NCBI GenBank assembly: GCA_964016985.1
Contig: OZ024836.1
Coordinates: 38,250,803 to 38,314,802 of the forward strand
DNA from: Anodontia alba
Taxonomy: Eukaryota; Mollusca; Bivalvia; Lucinida; Lucinidae
Direction of reading: 5' to 3'
DNA length: 64,000 bases
In this document: piece after piece, positions 43,250 to 51,999 of the stretch
How the letters are laid out: every line of letters starts with the position of its first letter
Numbering within the stretch: the stretch's first letter is position 1
Translations under genes and position numbers: made by a program
The notes under the pieces: model-generated
What the model was told of the DNA's origin: nothing
What the model saw: only the letters and a program-made list of their open reading frames with translations
Database searches by the model: none

Positions 43250-43282
43250 GTGTGTGTGTGTGTGTGTGTGTATGTGTGTGTT
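43250..43282. repeat. (TG)n microsatellite
   Basis: A short, once-interrupted TG run immediately after a fragment of the CTCAATGAAGCCGAGAC composite module. Confidence 0.85.
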
Positions 43283-43599
43283 TTGTCTGTTTTGAAGTGC
43301 AATTTTATACCTTTCAAGGCACTCTAGTTGGTGTGGAGCGCCGAGTTACAGTCGTAAAAGGTCTCCAAATATTTCATGCCCAATTATGTTTGGTAACGAC
43401 TAAATGACCTCCTTCTCAATCTGTTTCAAAAGTTTGGCACTAGATTATCAATGTTTGTGGTCCGGTCCAGTTTGCGTTTTTCTTGTGTTCTGGCTTCAGA
43501 TCTCTAATGAGGTAAGATGACCACTAAGCAGACCAAATATTTGTTTGTAATTTCGGGCTACATCAGAAGTAAGGGCGATGCTTAGCGCGAATAAAACTG

Positions 43600-43965
43600 G
43601 TTTAAGCCCCTTCATCCCCACCCCTCCCTACACCAACACCTCAATCCGCAGTAAACTTCTTTAAGCCCCTCCAGTAATTTTTCTACTGATCGCTACAAGG
43701 TGGTTCCTCTATTCTAGTCTTCTTTCTTCGTGCGTCAATGGTTTCATATGCGGCGTTTGTTTTAACATGTTTCGTTCCTCTTCTCTCCTTTGTTTGGTGA
43801 CCGCCTTGGGAAGGTTGTGTTCTAAGATTTTGACATGTCCTGGTTATATTCATTTATATAGTTTCATCAAAGTGCAGTTTGATATTTTCCTTGGGGTCAC
43901 TGAGCCTATTCTTGCATCGTTGAAAATCAAGCGTCGCTTAAGCCGGTGCAAAAGGGCATATGTAT
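43600..43965. repeat. composite repeat, worn copy
   Basis: TTTAAGCCCCTCCAGTAATT, ACTGATCGCTACAAGGTGG, GTCTTCTTTCTTCG, TTCCTCTTCTCTCC and TGGGAAGGTTGTGTTC correspond to the 48540-48920 copy. 43880-43965 continues with GGGGTCACTGAGCCTATTCT and AAAATCAAGCGTCGCTTAAG, the module also seen at 15830. This links the two sets of phrases into one larger repeat. Confidence 0.6.
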
Positions 43966-43994
43966 CCCTGCCATTACGCCCATTTAATATAAAG

Positions 43995-44100
43995 GCACTT
44001 TCTATGGCTGCAAAAACGAAAATTTCAGATGAAAAAATATGATATTTTTTGTTATGTTTGCTCAAAACAGAGATTGTGTGTACCCGTTAGAACCACCCCT
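43995..44100. repeat. CATYACGAAAACA family, left-half fragment
   Basis: GAAAATTTCAGATGAAAAAAT, TTTGCTCAAAACAGAGATTG and TACCCGTTAGAACCACC match the left half of the family up to the hairpin centre, where the match stops. No terminal repeat is seen. Confidence 0.6.
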
Positions 44101-44147
44101 TTTATTTGTATACTGTGGATATTGGTGATAAAATTTTCATTTTATAT

Positions 44148-44150
<3 letters not shown>

Positions 44151-44188
<38 letters not shown>
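44151..44188. repeat. (GA)n microsatellite
   Basis: About 38 bp of GA, just left of the duplicated segment at 44201. Confidence 0.95.
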
Positions 44189-44191
<3 letters not shown>

Positions 44192-44200
44192 GATACGTTG

Positions 44201-44280
44201 TTTATAGATACCAGCTTAGGAGGACACAAGTACAATACATTACAGAAACCTATAAAACTAACGAAAGTGAAATTCCTTTT
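44201..44280. repeat. duplicated about 80-bp segment, copy 1
   Basis: TTTATAGATA, then CTTAGGAGGACACAAGTAC and AAACTAACGAAAGTGAAATT. Copy 2 at 45619-45698 differs at roughly a dozen positions. In the frame LGGHKYNT-QKPIKLT most differences are synonymous or conservative, and both copies follow a TTTATAG that could act as a splice acceptor. No protein family is recognised. Confidence 0.55.
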
Positions 44281-44699
44281 AAAATTGAAAACCAGAAATA
44301 TTTTATCGAATATATTTTTTTTCTTAGTTGTTTGTTTACATGAGATGAAAATAATTATGGTATTCACTCCGAAAGAGTAAATTTAAATTTTCCTTTTATT
44401 TTATTGTTTCCATGTTTCTGACGTCACAACTGAAGTTGCCAAACGAAACGTAAATGTTATGACGACGACGTTCAATACCTACCACATGGAGCGCTAGACA
44501 GACGAAACTTAAGTTCCCTCAAGTTAAATAATTTTGGCACTAAACTGTTCAGCATTTCAAATTAAGAAAATGAAAAATGGTCTTAATTTCCAATTGAAAG
44601 AAACCATTGTGGACTGGCTAAAGCTGCTTTTAATAGCTAAGTGGTCTTAATTTCGAATTGTCATAATAGCGGAATTTTATATATCGTACCTCCTATGGT

Positions 44700-44900
44700 C
44701 AGGATCTGCACTGTTAGCCGTTCAGGCAGACATTATATGCTTTTGCAAACAGTGTAGATACTGATCAGGTGGCTTCTGAAGCCTACTGATCTGGATCTGC
44801 ACTGTCATTTAGTATTTGAATTTGTATCAGCAACCTGGATCAAGTAATCTGATTGGCTAAAAATTAGAAGTGGTCTTTATTAGTTCAGCATGACAAGGGT
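44700..44900. repeat. TTAACCC-type hairpin superfamily, worn copy
   Basis: GCAAACAGTGTAGATACTG is followed by GGTGGCTTCTGAAGCC and then ACTGATCTGGATCTGCACTG, an imperfect version of the central hairpin of the TTAACCCTTAAAGCGCC family. The stretch ends at AAGGGTTAA (44899). The left terminal repeat is not seen. Confidence 0.6.
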
Positions 44901-45393
44901 TAAGTACATACTATAGTATAGTTTTATATGACGTAAAATACCTTTATGTTAGTCACATAATTGTCCATAAATAATCATATCAGCCGCAACCTAAGAAACT
45001 GTACCTTAGATAATGTAACCTATCGAATAATTAGACCAGCATTTGCTTTCAGTTTTCGGCGGGCGCTCGGTAAAGAGACGAAGATCCTTAGTCTCCTTCC
45101 GACGGCCACTGAAGAAATGCTCAGATTGCGCGGAGATGCAAACTGATCAGAAAATTCACTAAGTGCGCTTCATAAGGAACGTTTTACCATGTTGAAATTC
45201 TTTTAATTATTCTTTAATGATTTTAATAATTACTGGGAGTGTGATAAGAGGCTCATGGCACAGCTCACTAATCCAGATGATTTGTCGTATTTTGTCTGGA
45301 ATGATAGGGCGAAACTGGAATTACACTCAACTAATAACTCTTCATTTGACATTTAGGCAAATTATTCTATAGTTGTTTCCCTTCTGCTTGCAG

Positions 45394-45582
45394 TTTGATG
45401 CCACGAGTGTTAGTTTCCAGGACGAAACAGGCTACACTATCTTTATCGGAGAAATTACCAACCAATATAATATCATTGATTCCTATCAAATGACGTGGCA
45501 TGATGTTTTCGCGTTCTGTACATTTGGCACAGTTTTGTATTCTGTTTATAAAGTTCACTCATACAAAGAACTCCCGATGTAG
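45394..45582 (+). CDS. candidate terminal exon, unknown product
   Basis: Opens in phase 0 behind a good acceptor (TGTTTCCCTTCTGCTTGCAG) and runs 62 codons to a TAG. Sequence features: SFQDETGYTIFIGEITNQYN, then a hydrophobic aromatic segment, FAFCTFGTVLYSVY, of a length that could be a short membrane segment or buried helix, and the C-terminus KVHSYKELPM. I do not recognise a family. The opposite strand also has an open frame of 63 codons, so the strand is not certain. Copies of an 80-bp repeat lie about 1.1 kb upstream and immediately downstream. Confidence 0.35.
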   Translation, partial: FDATSVSFQDETGYTIFIGEITNQYNIIDSYQMTWHDVFAFCTFGTVLYSVYKVHSYKELPM

Positions 45583-45618
45583 ACAGTAACTATATATTAA
45601 CTTTACAATATTACTTTC

Positions 45619-45698
45619 TTTATAGATACACTGCTTAGGAGGACACAAGTACAATACAGTTCAGAAACCAATAAAACTGACGAATGTGAAATTTCTTC
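45619..45698. repeat. duplicated about 80-bp segment, copy 2
   Basis: Starts TTTATAGATACACTGCTTAG and ends AATTTCTTCTTTTATG. See copy 1 at 44201-44280. It begins 36 bp after the stop of the candidate exon at 45394-45582. Confidence 0.55.
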
Positions 45699-45745
45699 TT
45701 TTATGGTTAGACTTCAGCCATTTTAGATAATACATTACAGTATTA

Positions 45746-45747
<2 letters not shown>

Positions 45748-45780
<33 letters not shown>

Positions 45781-46288
45781 ATAATAATAAAATAAAATAA
45801 ACATAGTAACACTTCAAGCTGAAACAAATACAAATACAACAATACCAACAACGACAAAACTTACCAAATTAAATCTACAACAGAATAAATCTATCGTTAT
45901 TACCCAAATGATAATCACATTTTAGGAGCATATACAAAACACCTGTAAAATTTTTAATCAGTCGGTCCAAGAAAAGGAGCATATACAAAACACAACACCT
46001 GTAAAAAAGTTTTGAATCAGTCGGTCAAAAAAAAAAAAAAAAAAAAAAAAAGCAAAATGAGATACGCACAAAACCTGTACCCGTATGCCCAATGAAGAAA
46101 GACTCTCATTAAATAAATAACGCCACCCCCCCCCCCCCCCCCCACGCACGCACACACACAGAGACTAAAAAACACTGAACACCTCGAGGAAGTTTGCAGA
46201 TGATTTTCTTCCAAAGATTTGCGTGTGTGTGTTTGTTGGGAGGGGGAAGCGGGGGGGGGGGGGGGGGGTGTGGGGGGGGGGGGGGGGA
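45748..46288. repeat. cluster of homopolymer tracts
   Basis: Poly-A at 45748-45778 and 46027-46051, poly-C of about 16 at 46127-46142, and a very G-rich stretch at 46235-46290 with runs of up to 18 G. In between, AGGAGCATATACAAAACAC and AATCAGTCGGTC are duplicated about 60 bp apart (around 45926 and 45976). The G-rich part fits a G-quadruplex pattern on the + strand. Confidence 0.85.
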
Positions 46289-46551
46289 AGGTGGGAGGTG
46301 CGTGGTTTTTGTGTGCTGGTGTGTGTGATTTTTATTCAGCTATTTTAACCTAGACACAGTTCTTTCGGTGTTGTTAGATTTTCTGTCATCGCAAATGCTG
46401 TGCGCAACTACTCATAAATCTTCCACTGATTTTTTTTGCTGTTAAAAATTTCAGAGATTGTGTCTATGAAGTGAAGATGTGTATGCGATTCAGCTTTTTG
46501 GCAGAGCTGAGGTCATAGAAGTTCCATTCATAAAGGCTTGTTTCGGCAGCA

Positions 46552-46830
46552 CATAACGAAAACACACCTATTTAAATACACTGAAAACTTTACCACAAAA
46601 AACTGAAAATTGTCAGATAAAAAAATACTGACATTTTTTATATTTCTGCTCAAAACATAGATTGTGGGTACTCGTTAGAACCGCCTCGACGAGGCGGTGC
46701 TAACGAGTACCCACAATCTATGTTTTGAGCAGATATAAGAAGAATAATGTATACCCCTGTAAACCCCAGTTTTACTATATAAAAGTGGGGTTTAAGGGGG
46801 TCAAATTTATATAGGCATGTTTTCGTGATG
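46552..46830. repeat. MITE, CATYACGAAAACA family, copy 8
   Basis: 279 bp. Ends CATAACGAAAACACACC and GGCATGTTTTCGTGATG. The central hairpin is intact but for one mismatch (CGGTGCTAACG in the right arm). Orientation is as in copy 3. Confidence 0.9.
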
Positions 46831-48350
46831 ATCAGTAACCCTCATGTCTTTTATCTGATTGATCTGAAATTATACAGATATACTTCGTCAGGTATAATGA
46901 GGTTCCTGAGATTTATGACTGCATTTCTTTTTGGCTATTTTTATAGAATTATGTTTATCATGTTTTCCGGATTAGACTTTCATGAAGAGAAACGGCCATA
47001 CCAAATAAACCAAATCTTGTGTTTGCTGACACTTGTACTGCGTTTTTTATCTGATGAATGCGAATACTCGCAGATATTTCTCTGTGATGTTATGATGTTA
47101 TGATATACAAGTGATTTTCAAATAAGTATTCGTCTATTTATGATAAATGTGAATGTCTGCTCATTTTGACAGATTATCAATCCGCAGAGCTTACATTGGC
47201 GATATCTCATACACCTTACAAACAATTTTACTTTCATTTATGATATTTGCATTTTCTTCTACAAATTCAGTGATTTGATTGGCAAGGTCAGATTACACAG
47301 CAATGAAAACATGTTCATGTCATGCACTGCTTTTCATCAAGGTAACCATTTCAGTGAATTGTTAGAAAATCTATCAAACACCTGTACAAAAGAGGCAAAT
47401 GTAGTTCGCACAATCTTCAGTGTTTATTGACCTTGACCTACTGTTAGGTAAAGAGACGGATTAATGCCAACATTCCATCTCTTGCCCATTAAAACTGTAC
47501 ATTATTTGTTTTAATTCTTCGAAATATTTATAATATTTTTTATCTTCTCCATAATAGTTTGTATAACTATTTGAATTATATATATATTGAAAAAAAAATC
47601 AGTTATATTTATCTATTGATATGACTTATAGGGTCAGTACAGAAATGACACATTTTTTTCTATTTATTGACTCATCTCCATATGTTTCTTTATAAATGTC
47701 GTCTGTACAAAAGGCTCTGGACAAGAATTAGTGACCGATTTCAGTCCGTAGTCCGTCATATGTCCAAACGATTTCTCCTCTGAAGCCACTTAAAACAATT
47801 TTGGAGTCACGTAGGTGTGAGACATGAACTTATATGTTTATATGGTAGTGATTTTGCGACAAAGATGACTTCCATGTCCAGATATATTGAAAAACTGTAA
47901 AACTGTTCTCTTTCCTTGAACTTGGAAAACATTATGCTGTTGTTGTTTTTTTTGTCCACAGAGTATCGGTAATGGGTGGGCTATGAAAATTGCAAGATTA
48001 ATATGTACAGGTTGATCTACTTTACCATTTCAATGGAACATTAAGTTTTTGTTTTCTATATTTTAATAGGGATAAAGTTTGAAAGTGATTTTGTCTGAAT
48101 GGTTTCAAGACTAAAGACGCACTTAAAACACTTGATAGAAATAGCAAAACCTTCATTTGCAATCAAAATACCACCCGTTACTACCTGTCCTTTGATTTTA
48201 TATAAATTCATGTTAACAGACCATATAAGTTCACATTTGAAGGTTGTTTCTTTTGGAAATTACAATAATTGATGAGCGTAGCAAAAGGTTTCTGGGAAAA
48301 CGAAAGCCGATTGCAGGCGGAGTATATCACTAGAGACATGTATATAATAC
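46831..48350. other. no gene recognised
   Basis: AT-rich. The open stretch to 47103 is hydrophobic and low-complexity, with no splice context. Nothing else is recognisable. Confidence 0.4.
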
Positions 48351-48367
48351 AATTGTACTGCTTTGCG

Positions 48368-48425
48368 CAATGTAGTCGTTTGAGTCCAGCGGACCGAGTT
48401 CGATTCCGAGCCGGGGAAATTCGTT
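48368..48425 (+). mobile_element. possible tRNA-like SINE head
   Basis: GCGCAATGTAGTCG followed 25 bases later by GAGTTCGATTCCGAG, a good B-box with palindromic T-arm. The acceptor stem is not clear, and the sequence after it does not match the SINE body found elsewhere. It is either a second SINE type or a chance match. Confidence 0.35.
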
Positions 48426-48539
48426 CTAAGCATTTTACCTGTTACGCATATATTTATATAAACGAAGAAAACATATACCGAAACCAACGAAATCATCCAA
48501 CAATGACAGATATAATCCGATGATAGGTCTCTACCAAGA

Positions 48540-48925
48540 GTAGCATCGGGACCCAGGGTGAAGTAAGCTAGCTGTAAAAGTGCTTTAAACCCCCCGGTGG
48601 TTTGCTCTACCGACCGTTCTAAGGCGGTGGTCCCGGTGTTAGTCTTACTCTTTGTTGCTTTGTGATTTTTTTCTACGAGGCGATTTGTTGTATGTCTTTC
48701 CATGTGTCATTTTGTTCTTGTGTTTTTCAGTCCTTTTAGTATTGCGATTACATCGCTTGTGGAAGAGAGAGCTAATCTTAGTGCTTTTCGTACGTTTGTT
48801 CGGTTTGTGCTTGATTAGATTTGTCGGTTTCCTCTTCCTCTCGGGGTCTGGGAAGGGCTGCGGTTTGTGATTGTGGCACTCCCTGGACTTTTCTCTTACC
48901 TTTTTTTTTATGTTTTTGTTTGTTT
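48540..48925. repeat. composite repeat, copy 1
   Basis: Phrases in order: AAGTGCTTTAAACCCCCC, TACCGACCGTTCTAAGGCGG, GTTAGTCTTACTCTTTGTTG, TACGAGGCGATTTG, GCTAATCTTAGTGCTTTTCG, TTTGTCGGTTTCCTCTTCC, GGGCTGCGGTTTGTGATTG and GGCACTCCCTGGACTTTTC. The same order occurs at 55770-56080 on the other strand and in part at 51255-51640. Function is unknown. No ORF is conserved between copies as far as I can see. Confidence 0.75.
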
Positions 48926-49184
48926 ATCCCGTATTAGGGGATTCAACCATTTAAACAGACTGTCACTCGTTACACTCTGCATTCTAGATAATCTGTGGCA
49001 AGCTGCATACATGAACATGATTATTGACCCGATTATGCATGATAACTTTACTTCTCTCTTAAGTGCACATAGCATATGGTACATTTTCTGATGTTGAGCC
49101 TTTAGTCTCTCCATCCAGTATTGAATATTGATTAAAACATTGTACATGAACAACAATATTGAATATGGCCAATCTAAGCTCGGG

Positions 49185-49290
49185 AGCCATCAGTTTCTGG
49201 CAAATGAATGTGCGAAGTACTGGTTAACCGCTTAGAGGACTAAACCTGCTCAGGAAAAGTGTGGTTAGGTAAACTGACTGGCTTGACGTG
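49185..49290 (+). mobile_element. tRNA-SINE, 5'-truncated fragment
   Basis: CAGTTTCTGGCAAATGAATG, TACTGGTTAACCGCTTAGAG and AGTGTGGTTAGGTAAACTG match the 3' half of the SINE. The tRNA head and the AAACCTC tail are missing. Confidence 0.65.
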
Positions 49291-49566
49291 TCCGCAATAG
49301 TGTTGTTTGTGTCTTTACATTCCAAACCAATCTCCCAAACTACAATTATTCCAAATTTGCAAACACACACATCCAGGTCACATGTTAGCCCAGACACATC
49401 TTTAGTATCTCTATTCAATACAGAATATCAATCATAAATCTGGCATGGTGTCATTAGAACAACAGTCTAACATAATTAAAATGCGTTTAACTAAACAAAG
49501 ACATTTCCAAATATTTAGGATGATATGGATTCGCTGACACGATCTCGTTAACACTGTTAACATTTT

Positions 49567-49692
49567 GTAATACTTATGCCCACATAATCTTCACTTTGTC
49601 ATTTGTAGGAAGTGAACAGCAATTGACTATAGTCAATTGCTGTTCACTTCCTACAAATGACAAAGTGAAGAGTATGTGGGTATAAGTATTAC
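49567..49692. repeat. near-perfect 126-bp palindrome
   Basis: Arms of 63 bp meet with no loop at GACTATAGTC (49625-49634). The arm contains TTCACTTTGTCATTTGTAGG and AAGTGAACAGCAATTG. Only two or so mismatches are visible, both near the outer ends (TATGCCCACATAATC versus TATACCCACATACTC in the partner). No related sequence is seen elsewhere in the window. Confidence 0.9.
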
Positions 49693-50439
49693 ATATTGGA
49701 TTCCTGAAATGCACAAAACAATTTCAAATTAGGCGCAAAAACGTCGAAATTGCTAAACATACACAATATTGTAAACCCCTCTGTGTTTTATTATAAATTC
49801 AAGGGAAACCTGGGACGTTCAGAAATTATTTACCATTGTTATGATAAGCGCTTTTAAAATATTTGTTCATTTTCATTACATTAACTAAGAAACTGTTAAA
49901 TAAATAATTTTCTTACTTTTTTTTTGCAATGCTGCCACATATAAACCGTGTTTTATAAAGGGAATGAATAAACTTTCACGTGAGGCAACGTTCAGTATTT
50001 TTTTCTTTTTCTTCCTTTCTGAATACCGCACACTCTAACGGGAAAGAATCTGGTTGAATAGGGTTGTCTGTCTTTTCCGTGGGTGTTGAGTGCTTGATGT
50101 GGATCTGATAGTATCAGTTCCTGAGTTCACTTATCTATTTTGCGAATTATTTTCTTGTAGACCTTTACAAATAGAGCTTGTTATGCAGAAGTGCAAACAA
50201 AAACGTACGAAAGTTGTCAACCTTGTAAAAATCTGTCGAAAATCTACCAAATATATCCAGCCCATAAACTTACTTGCACTTGCCACCTCGTTCGTGTAAT
50301 AAGCTATGATTGGTTTTGTCTTGTCATAAATCTTAACTAATTCCATTGAAAAGGAGAGGAAATTGAATTATTTTCGTATGGAATATACAATTAATTTAAA
50401 TGCGTCATTTTATTGTTATGGAAAAAAAAAGCTAAAATC

Positions 50440-51995
50440 GTTCCGATCGTAATAGGGCCGTAATGAAAATACGATTCTCCAGAAGCGAAAAGCCAATTGA
50501 CTTGAAGCATTGTAGGAAACATCTGGGTGGCTTATAGATAAAAAAGCTAAAATCGTTCCGACGAAAATCCAAGATGGCCGGTATGGCTGCTCGCTTGAAA
50601 ATCTGTTTTTACTCTTCTTCTGAACCAAAAAGCCAGTTGACTTGAAACTTGGTAGGAAGCATCGGGCTGACTAGTAGATAAGAATAGCTTATATTGTTAC
50701 ATAGGAAAATCCAAGATGGCTTCCATGGCCGACATCTTGAAAATATATATTTCGCTTCTTCCCCTGAAACAAATTGACCAATGGTCAATTGATCTGAAAC
50801 TTAGTAGGAAGCATCGGGGTGACTAGTAGATCAAAAATAACCAACATCGTTCCGATCGGAAATCCAAGATGGTTGCCAATGCCGCCGATTTGACAATTTA
50901 TTTTTCACTTCTTCTCCTGAACCGAAAGGTCAACTGACTCGAAACTTCGTAGGAAGCATAAGGGTGACGTGTAGATATAAAATAGCTAAATTCTTTCCTT
51001 TCAGAAATCCAAGGTGGTCGCCATGACCGCTATCTTGAAAATCTATTTTGGGTTACTTGCAAATCGACTCGAAACTTGGTAGAAAGCATCAGGGTGACCG
51101 GTAGATCAAACTCAGTTAAATCGTTTCGTTCAGAAATCCAAGATGGCTTTCATCTTAGATGTCTGTTTTGCACTTCTACTCCTGAACCGAAAAGCCAATA
51201 TACTTGAAACCTTGTGGGAAGTAGTTTGGTGACGTGGATAAAAAATAGCTAAACTTTCTCTTGGTGTCTGAGAAGGGCTGCGGTTTGTGACTGTGGCACT
51301 CCCTGGACTTTTCTCTTACCTTTTTTTGCATACCACGCCTGTAGTGTTTGTGCCGTGTGGAGACCCTAGAAAGTCTCCCCGTACTTTCATTTAATGGTTT
51401 TATTATTTCAAGTGCCAGAGTTTGCACTTTAAAATCACCTTTCGTATTCCTCTTCCTCGTGATTCTAATTTATTGCGATTACCTCGCTTGGGGAAGAGAA
51501 AGCTAATCTTAGTGCTTTTCGTATGTTTGTTCGATTTGTGCTTGTTTGGATTTGTCGGTTTCCTCTTCCTCTTGGTGTCTGGGAAGGGCTGCGGTTTGTG
51601 ATTGTGGCACTCCCTGGACTTTTCTCTGACCTTTGTTTTGTTCCGATCGTAAATCACATATGGCCGCCATTGTCGCCATCTTGAAAATCTATTTCGAATT
51701 TATTCTGAGCAGAAAAGGCCATTCGAATCGAAACTTGATAGGAGGTATCACAATGACTTGCAGATAAAAAACAGTTATAATCATTCTGATCGGAAATCCA
51801 AGCTGGTGTCCCTAGCAGCCATGTTGAAAATCTATTTTGACCTTTTTATCCTGAACCAAAGGCCAATTGACTCAATTCATTTGAAGTATCGAGGTGACTT
51901 GCAGATCAAAAGTAATTAAAATCATTCTGATTGGAAATCCAAGACGGCCGCTATCTTGAAAATCTATATTTAACCGAAAGGTCAATTGATGCGAA
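50440..51995. repeat. tandem array 1, period about 140 bp
   Basis: About nine units, each with ATCGTTCCGATCGGAAATCC, AAGATGGCCGCCATGGCCG, CATCTTGAAAATCTATTTT, CTTCTCCTGAACCGAAAGG, CAATTGACTTGAAACTTGG, TAGGAAGCATCGGGGTGAC and GTAGATCAAAAATAGCTAAA. The GCCAATTGACTTGAAAC anchor recurs at about 50492, 50632, 50783, 50929, 51060, 51192, 51718, 51861 and 51982. Units are diverged. The 51255-51640 gap is an inserted composite repeat. Confidence 0.85.
51255..51640. repeat. composite repeat, inserted in tandem array 1
   Basis: Bounded by two direct copies of a segment of about 65 bp (TTGGTGTCTG.GAAGGGCTG to CTCCCTGGACTTTTCTCT) at 51265-51325 and 51573-51632. Between them are GCTAATCTTAGTGCTTTTCG and TTTGTCGGTTTCCTCTTCC, shared with 48540-48925, and a private stretch with GAGACCCTAGAAAGTCTCCC. 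Confidence 0.7.
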
Positions 51996-51999
51996 ACCT

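Noticed and set aside
46825..47103. 92-codon hydrophobic frame
   Set aside because: AT-rich composition produces hydrophobic codons. It begins in the end of a MITE and has no splice context.
48260..48703. 147-codon minus-strand frame, one of the longest in the window
   Set aside because: It spans the junction between unique sequence and the composite repeat, has no splice logic or recognisable domain, and overlaps a tRNA-like segment.
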